A DNA stretch of 55,292 bases from the NCBI GenBank assembly GCA_016207025.1, contig JACQQM010000110.1, positions 1-55,292 on the forward strand, read 5' to 3'. Both the position numbers and the translations under genes were made by a program. Position 1 is the stretch's first letter; each line of letters starts with the position of its first letter. Of the stretch, positions 17,255 to 26,494 are shown piece by piece. The DNA comes from Nitrospirota bacterium (GTDB lineage: Bacteria; Nitrospirota; Nitrospiria; Nitrospirales; Nitrospiraceae). Under the pieces are notes generated by a model. It made no database searches and was not told the DNA's origin. It worked only from the letters and a program-made list of their open reading frames with translations.

Positions 17255-17692
17255 ATGAGAATCCCCGGACGGCATGTGTGGTATCTGCTCCCGATCGTGG
17301 CGCTTTTGTTTGGGCTCTCAGCTTGCACATTCAAGGCCTCCACCAAGGCCGTCACCGACGTGTTTACGGATTTTTCATCGAGCACATCGGGGAAATCCTG
17401 GGTGACGCCGGACGGGCTCGTGAAGGAGAATCACCGGGTCACGGTCTTCACGACCGAAACCTTTGAAAATTTGAAACAAGACATGGCCCAAGGTCAGGGG
17501 GAATACCTTGCATCGCTGGGGTCCCTCCTGGGCGTCACAAGGGATCGGGAGGTGGAGTTCTCCACCTTTGCGCAGGACAGGTACCTGACTCTGATTCTTT
17601 CAGAGAGCACCTCGCCGCAAGAGATGCTGGTCGCCTTGTATCACGAGCTGTCAGCCAGTCCGACTCTCCGCGACACGGTCGTCGGGGACTGA
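17255..17692 (+). CDS. DUF3015-like lipoprotein
   Basis: Lipobox 'LSAC'; 'FENLKQDMAQGQGEYLASLGSLLGV' typical DUF3015 core; preceded by AGGAGG. Confidence 0.7.
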   Translation: MRIPGRHVWYLLPIVALLFGLSACTFKASTKAVTDVFTDFSSSTSGKSWVTPDGLVKENHRVTVFTTETFENLKQDMAQGQGEYLASLGSLLGVTRDREVEFSTFAQDRYLTLILSESTSPQEMLVALYHELSASPTLRDTVVGD

Positions 17693-17729
17693 CTTCAGCG
17701 AGCCGCTTTCACCCAGGCCGGGCCCGCGA

Positions 17730-20700
17730 TCAAGACCACCTGTAATGAACCAAAATCGCTGACCGCGTGTCTAGGGGGACCGGTTCGCGAATCGAACCCG
17801 AACGGATCGGGACGCCGTCGCGGTAGACCACGTAGTTGCTTGGGACGGCCGGCACGCGGGGGCCCGGCAGGATGATGCCGACCAGATTCAGGGGGTCGGC
17901 GCCCGAGATCTTGATCTCCTGAGACGTCCTCGCGTCGGCCCCGGCCCGCCGCATCGCCCGCAGGGACTCGAGCGCTTCCGGCAGCGCGAACTGCTCCCCG
18001 GTGAAGCCGGCCACGAAGCGCCCGCCCCGAATTTCGCCCCGCGACTCCAAGCGCCGGTACTGGACCAGGAGATCCCGCCAGGCGAGGCTCAGCGACTCGC
18101 GGCCGAGCAGATCGCGAAACACCACGCCATAGCGGCGGAGGAGCTGACGCGCGACCTGCTCCACAGAGCTGATGGCTAATGGCTGCCCGCCTTCGCCGTA
18201 GGCTTCGGCGGGTCCGCCAGAGCGCGTCGTGCGCGCGTCGGCGGAATGGCTGACCGCTTGGCGGAGCAACGTCCAGCGGCCTGCGCTGTGACGGGGACGC
18301 CTGGCGCGCTCGCGGCCCTCGGCGCGCCGGCGGCGCGGGTCCAGCAAGGCGCGCAGGTTATCGAACCCGTCCGCTGTGACCAGCCCGGCTGCAGCCAACT
18401 CCCACAGCCCGTCCTCCACCTGAGACTGAAGGTGCCCCGTGCCCTTGACCAGGTCGGCGAAGAAGCTCGCCCCGCGCGCCCGCAAGTAGCGAACAAGATC
18501 CTGGGCGATCGGGCTCAACGCCGTCATTCGATCAAGTCCAGCAACACCGGCCTCCTCGCCGAACACGTTCAGCAGCCACTCGGCGTCTTCCCGGGGAAAC
18601 ACGCTGATCGGGGCGACGCTGGTCGGAAGAATCCGACGTGGCCGACCGGCACTGAGTTCGCTGCTCATCTGCGCGTCGAGGCGAGGATGCGGGGTGAGTC
18701 GGCCCCACGTCACGGCGCCGCTGAGGCAAAGTCGATCCAACAGGTCGGGCGCGTACTTCGACATGCGAAGCGGCAGCAGATACCGCTCCCAAGCCGAAGC
18801 GGCGGCCTCGAAACCGGCCAGTTGACGGGTGATTTCGAGCAAGCCGGCCTCGCCGTGCAACCGTGATCCGGACGCGACATGCTGCCAATGAAACAGAAAC
18901 CGCATGAAGTCCGCCGCCGTCACCGGCTCGATTTCCCGCCGGAGCGTCCCGATGGTGAGGCGATGGATGCGGGCCAGGAGCCGGCGGTCGCACCACTCCG
19001 GCAACGGAACTGATGGCTGATGGCTGATGGCTGATGGCTGGACTGGTCGGAACGACCCGCGGAGAACTTGGCCTTCCGCTTCAAGCTGGAGCAGGCTTTG
19101 GGAGACCGCCTCGGTCGGCAAGTGGAGTTTTAGCGCCAGTTCCTCGGCAGTGGTCGGCCCCGTGCTTTCCATCCAGCCTTGGACGATGGCCATAGTGGCG
19201 TCCTCACGTTCGGGGAACGCCGCCGTTTCGACCGACCCGACCGGCGGAGCGCACTCGATAGCAGGGAACACGGCCCGAACTGTGGCCAGGCGCTCAGCCG
19301 CAATCCAGCCTCTTACGAAGCTGGGCGCGGGGCGCGGGGCGCGGGGCGAAGGGTGCAGGGTGACCACAGTAGCCCGACCGGACTGGCTCAAGGCCGGGAG
19401 GTAGGCGGCCCATTGCTTCCCCTGATCTTCCGGCACCCAGATCAGCGTGAGCAACGCATCATGGAGTTCATCCGGGTCTCGGACCACCGGCCAGGCTTCT
19501 TCCGCCACTTCGGCTATGGCCTCGGGCGATAGCGCGCCGACATTGCCGGCGAGCTCGGGCGGCAGGCTCCGGCGCATCTCCACCGCGCGCGCCCGGCGTT
19601 CCTCAAGCGGCGCGTCATCGAGGTAGGCATATGGATTCGCGTTCAAGATCTCGTGGCAGAACGGCGATGGCACGGTCGTGTCCACCGCGAGGCACTCGAT
19701 GTCTCCCTGCTCGATCCGTTGCAACAACGCCACGAGTCCTTCTACATCCATCGCCTCGGTGAAACAGTCGCGAATGGTTTCCTTGACCAGCGGATGATCC
19801 GGTATGTCCAGCGCCCCTTGTTCGTCCCGATGATTGTCCTGGCAGGCTGTCGCCGCCGGGAAGACCGACGTCAGCAGATCTTCCGCGCGCATCCGTTGAA
19901 TCTGGGGAGGCACGCGCCGCCCGTTGGCAAACCGTAGCAGGGCAAGCGCACGCGAGGCATTCCAGCGCCAGCGAGTGGCAAACATGGGCGCGGCCAGGAT
20001 GGCCTGGGTCAGCACTTCCCGCAAAGTCTCTGAGAGCAGGAACGCAAAGACCGCAATCAGCGGAAAGCTGTGCCGCTCGCCCAGCGAGATGACGATCCCC
20101 TCGTCCGTGGCGGCCGCTTGGAGTTCGTAGTCGAACGTCACACAGAACCGCTTGCGAAGCGCCATCCCCCAGGCGCGGTTGAGGCGGCCGCCGAACGGCG
20201 CATGCAGGACCAGTTGCATCCCGCCGCCTTCGTCAAAGAACCGCTCCGCGATGATGGTCTGCTGAGTCGGCACTGCCCCCAGGATCGCCCGGCCGGCCGC
20301 CACATACGCCGTGGCCTGCTCGGCGCCTCGACGGTCCAGCCCGCACTCGGCCTGCAACCAGTCAATCACAGTGGAAGGGGGCCCCGCAGACGCCCCTCCC
20401 ACACCCACCTCAGTGGAAGGGGGCCCATCACCCGTTGCACCCCACACCCGTTGCACGCAGCCAGGCAACGGGTCCCCGGCAACGGGTCCCCGCGCCCCTC
20501 CCACACCCACCTCAGTGGAAGGGGGCCCCGCCGGCTCATTGAGATTTGGCAGACGTTGATCCACTTCAGCTCGGATCGCAGCGACTTCCGCCGAGAGCTC
20601 GGCCGTGCGCGACGGGGCCTCGCCACGCCAGAAGGGAATGGTCGGAGGGGCTCCATGAGCATCCTCCACCCGGACCTTCCCGGTCTCGACCCCGCGAATG

Positions 20701-22442
20701 CGCCAGGACGAGTTGCCCAGCAGAATGATGTCCCCGGCCAGACTTTCCACCGCAAAGTCCTCGTCCACCGAGCCGACCAGGGTGCCGTCCGGCTCCGCAA
20801 TGACGGCGTAGTTGGCCGTGTCCGGGATCGCCCCGCCCGAGGTAATTGCCGCCAGGCGAGCCCCCCGACGCGCGCGGATGCGCCGGTTGATCCGGTCGTG
20901 ATGCAGGTAGACGCGCCCCCGTCCACGGCGTGTGCTCATGCCGTCTGCCAGCATCCGCACCACTGCATCAAAATCCCGCCGGTCCAGATCGCGGTAAGGG
21001 TACGCCCGACGGCACAGGGCATACAGGTCATCCTCTTGCCACTCCTGGGTGGCGGTCGCCGCTACGACCTGCTGCGCCAGGATGTCCAACGGCGCAGGCG
21101 GCACCTCGATGCGATCGAGCGTCCCGGCCCGGATCGCTCGAACCAGCGCCGCGCATTCGATCAGCTCGTCCCGGGTGGTCGCAAAGAGGCGTCCTTTCGG
21201 CATCGCGCCGACCCAGTGACCGGACCGCCCGATTCGCTGCAGGCAGACGGCGATCGACCGAGGCGAGCCGATCTGGCACACCAAATCCACCGTCCCCACG
21301 TCAATGCCCAGTTCCAGCGAGGCGGTTGCCACGACCACGCGGGTCTGTCCCCGCTTGAGCCGGTCTTCGGCCGACAGGCGGATCTGCCTGGACAGGCTGC
21401 CGTGGTGGGCCGCCACTGCCTGCTCTCCAAGACGCTCGCCCAGATGATGCGCCACCCGTTCGGCCAGCCGTCGGGTGTTTACGAACACCAGGGTGGAGCG
21501 ATGCTCGCGGGCCAGGTCGGCCACCCGATCGTAGAGCTCGCTCCAGATCGCGTTCGTGGCCACGGCCCCCAACTCGTCTCTGGGAACCTCCACCGCCAAG
21601 TCCATCTGGCGACGGTGACCAACGTCAATGATCCGGCAGGGCGGAGTTGCCTGATCGGGAGGAGGCGTCGCAGAGGTAAGACCTGGCCGGCTCACCGTCT
21701 CATCACCCGTTGCACGAAGCCCAGCAACGGGTCCCCGGTCCGCAAACTTGCCGCCGGGTACCTGCTTGGCGGGTGTTCCTCGCGGCGCGGACCCCACCAG
21801 AAACCGCGCAATCGTCTCGATCGGCCGTTGGGTTGCCGAGAGGCCGATCCGAACCGGTCTCGAGAGGGTGATCGCCGCCAGCCGTTCGAGGGACAGCGCC
21901 AGATGTGCGCCGCGCTTGTTCGACGCCACGGCGTGGATTTCATCCACGATCACGGTCCGGACGTCGCGCAGGATCTGGAGGCTTTTCTGGGCCGTCAGAA
22001 GGAGATAGAGCGATTCCGGGGTCGTGATCAGGATGTGGGGCGGCCGACGGAGCATCTGTTGTCGGTCACGGGCCGGCGTGTCGCCGGTGCGGACCGTCAC
22101 GCGAATCTCCGGCATCAGCAGCCCGGCCGCCAGCGCCGCATCCGCGATCTCGCCTAAGGGCTGTTGCAGGTTCTTCTGAACGTCGTTGCTGAGCGCCTTC
22201 AGCGGCGAGACATACAACACCTGCGTACGGTCCTCCAGCTCACCCGCGAGCGCCTGTTTGAAGAGAGCATCCACGCAGGACAGGAAGGCCGCGAGCGTCT
22301 TGCCTGACCCGGTCGGGGCGGCAATCAGCACATTGGCTCCCGACGCGATCGCGGGCCAGCTCCGGGCCTGGACCTCAGTGGGCGAGCCAAAGCGCTCCTG
22401 AAACCATCTCGCAATGATCGGATGAAAGAGGAACTCGTCCAT
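17730..22442 (-). CDS. lhr: Lhr-family ATP-dependent helicase
   Basis: 1570 aa; 'APTGSGKTLAAFL' Walker A, 'VDEIHAV' DEVH-like box, 'GLSATQRP', 'CLQRIGRSGH', 'EEWCDRRLLARIHR'-like Lhr C-terminal region. Confidence 0.95.
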   Translation of the reverse strand: MDEFLFHPIIARWFQERFGSPTEVQARSWPAIASGANVLIAAPTGSGKTLAAFLSCVDALFKQALAGELEDRTQVLYVSPLKALSNDVQKNLQQPLGEIADAALAAGLLMPEIRVTVRTGDTPARDRQQMLRRPPHILITTPESLYLLLTAQKSLQILRDVRTVIVDEIHAVASNKRGAHLALSLERLAAITLSRPVRIGLSATQRPIETIARFLVGSAPRGTPAKQVPGGKFADRGPVAGLRATGDETVSRPGLTSATPPPDQATPPCRIIDVGHRRQMDLAVEVPRDELGAVATNAIWSELYDRVADLAREHRSTLVFVNTRRLAERVAHHLGERLGEQAVAAHHGSLSRQIRLSAEDRLKRGQTRVVVATASLELGIDVGTVDLVCQIGSPRSIAVCLQRIGRSGHWVGAMPKGRLFATTRDELIECAALVRAIRAGTLDRIEVPPAPLDILAQQVVAATATQEWQEDDLYALCRRAYPYRDLDRRDFDAVVRMLADGMSTRRGRGRVYLHHDRINRRIRARRGARLAAITSGGAIPDTANYAVIAEPDGTLVGSVDEDFAVESLAGDIILLGNSSWRIRGVETGKVRVEDAHGAPPTIPFWRGEAPSRTAELSAEVAAIRAEVDQRLPNLNEPAGPPSTEVGVGGARGPVAGDPLPGCVQRVWGATGDGPPSTEVGVGGASAGPPSTVIDWLQAECGLDRRGAEQATAYVAAGRAILGAVPTQQTIIAERFFDEGGGMQLVLHAPFGGRLNRAWGMALRKRFCVTFDYELQAAATDEGIVISLGERHSFPLIAVFAFLLSETLREVLTQAILAAPMFATRWRWNASRALALLRFANGRRVPPQIQRMRAEDLLTSVFPAATACQDNHRDEQGALDIPDHPLVKETIRDCFTEAMDVEGLVALLQRIEQGDIECLAVDTTVPSPFCHEILNANPYAYLDDAPLEERRARAVEMRRSLPPELAGNVGALSPEAIAEVAEEAWPVVRDPDELHDALLTLIWVPEDQGKQWAAYLPALSQSGRATVVTLHPSPRAPRPAPSFVRGWIAAERLATVRAVFPAIECAPPVGSVETAAFPEREDATMAIVQGWMESTGPTTAEELALKLHLPTEAVSQSLLQLEAEGQVLRGSFRPVQPSAISHQPSVPLPEWCDRRLLARIHRLTIGTLRREIEPVTAADFMRFLFHWQHVASGSRLHGEAGLLEITRQLAGFEAAASAWERYLLPLRMSKYAPDLLDRLCLSGAVTWGRLTPHPRLDAQMSSELSAGRPRRILPTSVAPISVFPREDAEWLLNVFGEEAGVAGLDRMTALSPIAQDLVRYLRARGASFFADLVKGTGHLQSQVEDGLWELAAAGLVTADGFDNLRALLDPRRRRAEGRERARRPRHSAGRWTLLRQAVSHSADARTTRSGGPAEAYGEGGQPLAISSVEQVARQLLRRYGVVFRDLLGRESLSLAWRDLLVQYRRLESRGEIRGGRFVAGFTGEQFALPEALESLRAMRRAGADARTSQEIKISGADPLNLVGIILPGPRVPAVPSNYVVYRDGVPIRSGSIREPVPLDTRSAILVHYRWS
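18170..18252. repeat. in-frame palindromic insertion within lhr (double hairpin)
   Basis: gatggctaatggct then gcccgccttcgccgtaggcttcggcgggtccgccagagcgcgtcgtgcgcgcgtcggcgga then atggctgacc. Confidence 0.6.
19012..19043. repeat. 7-bp tandem repeat (gatggct)n within lhr
   Basis: tgatggctgatggctgatggctgatggctgg; encodes QPSAISHQPS on the minus strand. Confidence 0.8.
20370..20531. repeat. compound mini-repeat array within lhr
   Basis: agtggaagggggcccc occurs three times; cgcccctcccacacccacctcagtggaagggggccc twice; cccgttgca and gcaacgggtcccc in inverted pairs. Confidence 0.85.
21704..21737. repeat. second in-frame acccgttgc/gcaacgggt palindrome within lhr
   Basis: cacccgttgcacgaagcccagcaacgggtcccc; 9-bp perfect stem, same core as the 20430-20490 repeat. 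Confidence 0.8.
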
Positions 22443-22510
22443 GAGGACGGCATCTTAGAGCGAATTTTCTCGTTGTCAACAGCCACTACCCTTCGCCCAT
22501 TCAATGTCAC

Positions 22511-24799
22511 ATGCCTGATTTTTACGACCGGCCTAAACTGCGTTCGCAATTTGCACGCAAACACTTCGTAGGGTATAGTTTTGAGTCGGACGTGCAACGG
22601 GGAACCACCGAGTCAGCCCCTCCAGAGGACGAGAGTCTCTCACAGATCATGGGCAGAGCGAACAAACCAGGGGGGAAGAAGCGGCCCAAGGCATCACGGG
22701 GCAGGTCCGCGCTTAAGCATTCCGACGAACAGTTCCAGCGGGCGCAGGAGGCGTCCCGCGAATCGGAAGAGCGGCTGGCGAAGATCAACGAGTGCTTCTT
22801 ACATTTCGGAACCAACCCGGACGAGAATATCAATCGCCTGACGGCATTGTGCGGCGAACTCTTGGGGGCCACCTGCGCCCTGTACAGCCGCCTGTATGGT
22901 GACATGCTCTGCTCGCTGGGGCAATGGCACACCCCTCCGGGCTTCAACCCGGTGGAGAAACCCGAAGGGCACCTCTGTTATGACATCATTCAGAGAAGCG
23001 AGGATCGCTTACTGGTGGTGCGCAATTTGCCCCAGACTCCCTATGCCCAGACCGACCCCACTGTCACGCGCTGTCAACTGCAGACGTATATCGGGCAAGC
23101 CGTCAAATGCGGTGGCACCGCCGTCGGCTCTCTGTACACCATGTTTCGACGCGATTTCGTCCCTTCCGAGGCGGACGAGAAGCTTATGGGGCTTCTCGCC
23201 TCGGCCATCAGCGTGGAGGAAGAACGGAAGGCGGCTCTCGAGACGCTGCGCCGGAGCGAAGAGAAGTTCCGACAGCTGGTTGAAACGACCAGAGATTGGG
23301 TTTGGGAAGTGAACGAGGACGCGGTGTACACCTACGCCAGCCCGAGAATCCACCAGATTCTGGGGTATGCGCCCGAAGAAGTCCTGGGCAAAACCCCCTT
23401 TGACCTGATGCCTCCCGAGGAAGCCCAGCGAGTGGCCGAAATCTTCCACCACATTGCGGACGCGCGGCAGCCGTTCTTGCTCCTCGAAAACACGACCCGT
23501 CACCGAGATGGTCACCTGGTCGTCCTTGAAATCAGCGGCGCCCCGATTTTCGATGACCAGGGCGTATTTCGAGGCTATCGCGGCATCGCTCGCGACATCA
23601 CCGAGCGCAAGCGCGCGGAAGAGGCATTCCGGCGAAGCGAAGAACAGCTGCGCCATTCCCAGAAGATGGAAGCGATAGGACGGCTGTCAAGCGGCATCGC
23701 CCATGATTTCAGCAACCTGCTGATGGCCATCACGGGATACTGCGATATGCTGCTGGCTCGGCTTGGGCAAGCCGATCCGTTGCGGGAGCCCGTCCAGGAA
23801 ATCAAGAAGATCAGCGAAAGCGGGAGCGAGCTGAACCGCCAGCTTCTGGTCTTCAGTCGTAAGCAGGCGCAGCAGCCGGTCGAGTTAAACTTGAATAGTG
23901 TGGTCTCCCCGATGTCCAAAATGCTCCGCCGCCTGATCGGCGAGCATATCGAGTTGGTCACCACACTTGACCCGTCCTTGGAATGGGTCAAGGCGGATCG
24001 AGGACAGCTTGAGCAGGTCATCGTGAATCTGGCCGTCAATGCCCGTGACGCGATGCCCGAGGCCGGCACGCTCACCATCGAAACCGCAAATGTCGACCTG
24101 GATCAGTCCGCCGCTGAGGAACTCCTGTTCACCAAAGATGGACGCTGCGTGATGCTGGCCGTGCATGACACCGGGGTCGGGATGGATCCCGAGACGCAGA
24201 CGCATTGCTTCGAGCCGTTCTTCACCACCAAAGGGCAGGAGAAGGGAACAGGTCTCGGGTTGTCCACCGTCTACGGCATCGTGAAACAGCACGGCGGACA
24301 TATCGAAGTGTTCAGCGGAGTCGGACGGGGGACGGTGTTCAAAATTTACCTGCCGCGGATCGACGCGCCGGTGGAGACCGCCCCGGCCGCCGAGGCCCCT
24401 GTCCCGACGGCCTCCGGATCGGAGACGATTCTGTTGGCCGAAGATGAACGGATCATCCGAGGACTGGTACGCGGCATGCTGAAAATGCGCGGCTATACGG
24501 TGCTGGAGGCGAGTCAGAGCCAGGAGGCGTTGAGGATCTGCGAGGAACACCCGGGCCCCATCCATCTGCTGCTGACCGACGTCGTGATGCCCGGAATGAA
24601 CGGGCGTGAGCTGGCTGAGCGGGTGGTGAGCTTGCGGTCCAATACGCGCGTGCTCTACATTTCGGGCTACTCGTACGACACCATCTTCCAACACGGCGTG
24701 TTCGAACCAGGGGTCGCCTTTCTCCAGAAGCCCTTTTCGCCTGAGGCGCTGCTCCGGAAAATCCAGGAAGTTCTGACCGCCGCCCCGCAAGGGTCGTGA
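22511..24799 (+). CDS. PAS/GAF-containing hybrid histidine kinase with C-terminal receiver
   Basis: 'RHSQKMEAIGRLSSGIAHDFSNLL' HisKA; '[15 protein letters not shown]' HATPase; 'ILLAEDERIIRGLV...LLLTDVVMPGMNG' REC; start may be 22650. Confidence 0.93.
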   Translation: MPDFYDRPKLRSQFARKHFVGYSFESDVQRGTTESAPPEDESLSQIMGRANKPGGKKRPKASRGRSALKHSDEQFQRAQEASRESEERLAKINECFLHFGTNPDENINRLTALCGELLGATCALYSRLYGDMLCSLGQWHTPPGFNPVEKPEGHLCYDIIQRSEDRLLVVRNLPQTPYAQTDPTVTRCQLQTYIGQAVKCGGTAVGSLYTMFRRDFVPSEADEKLMGLLASAISVEEERKAALETLRRSEEKFRQLVETTRDWVWEVNEDAVYTYASPRIHQILGYAPEEVLGKTPFDLMPPEEAQRVAEIFHHIADARQPFLLLENTTRHRDGHLVVLEISGAPIFDDQGVFRGYRGIARDITERKRAEEAFRRSEEQLRHSQKMEAIGRLSSGIAHDFSNLLMAITGYCDMLLARLGQADPLREPVQEIKKISESGSELNRQLLVFSRKQAQQPVELNLNSVVSPMSKMLRRLIGEHIELVTTLDPSLEWVKADRGQLEQVIVNLAVNARDAMPEAGTLTIETANVDLDQSAAEELLFTKDGRCVMLAVHDTGVGMDPETQTHCFEPFFTTKGQEKGTGLGLSTVYGIVKQHGGHIEVFSGVGRGTVFKIYLPRIDAPVETAPAAEAPVPTASGSETILLAEDERIIRGLVRGMLKMRGYTVLEASQSQEALRICEEHPGPIHLLLTDVVMPGMNGRELAERVVSLRSNTRVLYISGYSYDTIFQHGVFEPGVAFLQKPFSPEALLRKIQEVLTAAPQGS

Positions 24800-24871
24800 C
24801 GTTTCCTCTTCCTCCGACCGGCCACAGACCCGGTCTTCTGTTCCAGAAGCTGGGGCCTTCTTCAGCACCCG

Positions 24872-26365
24872 CTAAAACCGCAGCAGCCAGATCACCGTCA
24901 GAGAGACGATGAGATTATTCAGCGAGTGAGCGAGGATGCCGGGAAGCAAGCTGCCGGTCTTCTCGTAGGCCCAGGCCCACAGCACGCCGCTCCAGAAGAC
25001 GTTGGCAAAGCCGAGCACGCCGTAGCCGTGCGCGATCGCAAAGATCGCCGCGCTCATCCCAGCCGACGCGGACCACCCGAACTTGCGGCGGAGGGTCGCA
25101 AACAGAAGCCCGCGGAAAGTCATTTCCTCGAAGACCGGCGCAAAGATCACGTACTCCAAGAGACTGGTCGTCACCACCGGAAGGGGGCCCCAGACCAGAT
25201 CGCCGTCGAACCATTCCGTCCAGTGGTTCGGCAGGGACACCGACTCGGCAACCAGGCCCATCCCCCACTCACCGATCAGCCCCGCGGCCATCAGGGCCGG
25301 CACGGCCAAGCCGAGTCCCTGCCACGCTCCCGGCGACGGCCAGAGGCCCAGCCCTTGCCGCAGCCCCGACCCCAACGGATTCAGCAGATGCCGGCGCGCC
25401 AGAAGGATCGCCGGCAGATTGACCGCCGGAATCGCAAGGACCCTGATAAGCGGATTCTCCGTTCCCATGAACAGGAAGCCCAGCATCAGCGCTCCCCCGA
25501 TCGCCCCGCCCCTGATCAGCACCACGGTCCCCTCACGCCCGCGCCACTGCGGCGGGATCGGGGCCTCCCCCACCTTTAAGGCACTCCAGTCCCTTCGCCA
25601 TCGAGCGGACAGCGCGAGCAGCGCAACGGTTCCGACCAGAATCACCGTAAGGTCGAGAGCGAGCAGCACGCGTGTTCGCCACAGGAGCGGAACTCCACGT
25701 TCAGCCAGCGCGTGCTCGATCGTTGAAAGAGCCGCGCGGTCACCTGTGCGCGTCGCCAAGCTCATCGCGAGCCGGTCATAAAACCAGCCGTCCTGGAGCG
25801 CTTTCTCCAGTTCAGCCTTCAGCGTGAGTTCTGAGGCAGGATCAGGCTTTGACTCCAGATAGCCGGCACGGATGAGGCGGGCGAAGGTTGGAAGAGGATC
25901 CTTGCGGGACTCCCATCGAGCGATGCTTTTTTGGACTCGGTCCAGGCGACCGTCTTCCGCCTCCAGGATCGCCAAGTGCACCTGGACGAGAGGATCGCCG
26001 GAGTACGCGGCCAGTTCCTCGTACCAGGAAATGGCTTGCTCCAACTCGTTGCCGCCGCCACCGGTCATCTCGTACAGCAACCGTTCCCATTCGGGTGCGT
26101 GCGCGATGGCCTCTTCGAGGTCCATCATGCGGCTGACCGTCAGCGCGAGCGCCCGCTCCGGCGACGAGACCCGATCGAGGCGAGGCACTTTGAGCTGGAG
26201 CCATCCGAAGAACAGAATACAGCCGAGCAGGACCGTCGCGGAGAGGATCGTCAACACCTGCGAGAAATGAGGTCGGTCCGGACCGGAGATCGCCGGGTCG
26301 AAGGGTTCGTGCGGAGAGGGAACTGCTCCCTCGTCGTGGCCTGTGGGGTGCTGGGATGTGAACAC
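24872..26365 (-). CDS. CPBP/CAAX-type intramembrane protease
   Basis: 'FEEMTFRGLLFATLRRKFG' (EExxxR), 'IAHGYGVLGFANVFWSG', 'ILAHSLNNLIV'; start assigned to GTG 26365, the 26608 extension overlaps the divergent gene. Confidence 0.8.
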   Translation of the reverse strand: MFTSQHPTGHDEGAVPSPHEPFDPAISGPDRPHFSQVLTILSATVLLGCILFFGWLQLKVPRLDRVSSPERALALTVSRMMDLEEAIAHAPEWERLLYEMTGGGGNELEQAISWYEELAAYSGDPLVQVHLAILEAEDGRLDRVQKSIARWESRKDPLPTFARLIRAGYLESKPDPASELTLKAELEKALQDGWFYDRLAMSLATRTGDRAALSTIEHALAERGVPLLWRTRVLLALDLTVILVGTVALLALSARWRRDWSALKVGEAPIPPQWRGREGTVVLIRGGAIGGALMLGFLFMGTENPLIRVLAIPAVNLPAILLARRHLLNPLGSGLRQGLGLWPSPGAWQGLGLAVPALMAAGLIGEWGMGLVAESVSLPNHWTEWFDGDLVWGPLPVVTTSLLEYVIFAPVFEEMTFRGLLFATLRRKFGWSASAGMSAAIFAIAHGYGVLGFANVFWSGVLWAWAYEKTGSLLPGILAHSLNNLIVSLTVIWLLRF

Positions 26366-26494
26366 GGCGTCTCGGACGCGAGGAGTATAGCATGATAGCT
26401 GGTGCGCGTGAGAGGCATCCGGTATAATGAGCGCCCCATCGGCCTTTCCGGTCAATGCGTGGCGGATGCAACGCCAGGTGCGGAGATCACGTTC

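Noticed and set aside
20370-20531. CRISPR-like array
   Set aside because: Repeats are few, palindromic, irregularly spaced and inside an open coding frame; no cas genes in the window.
20070-22157. 695 aa plus-strand ORF opposite lhr
   Set aside because: Antisense shadow of the lhr frame; Arg/Pro/His-rich with no family motif.
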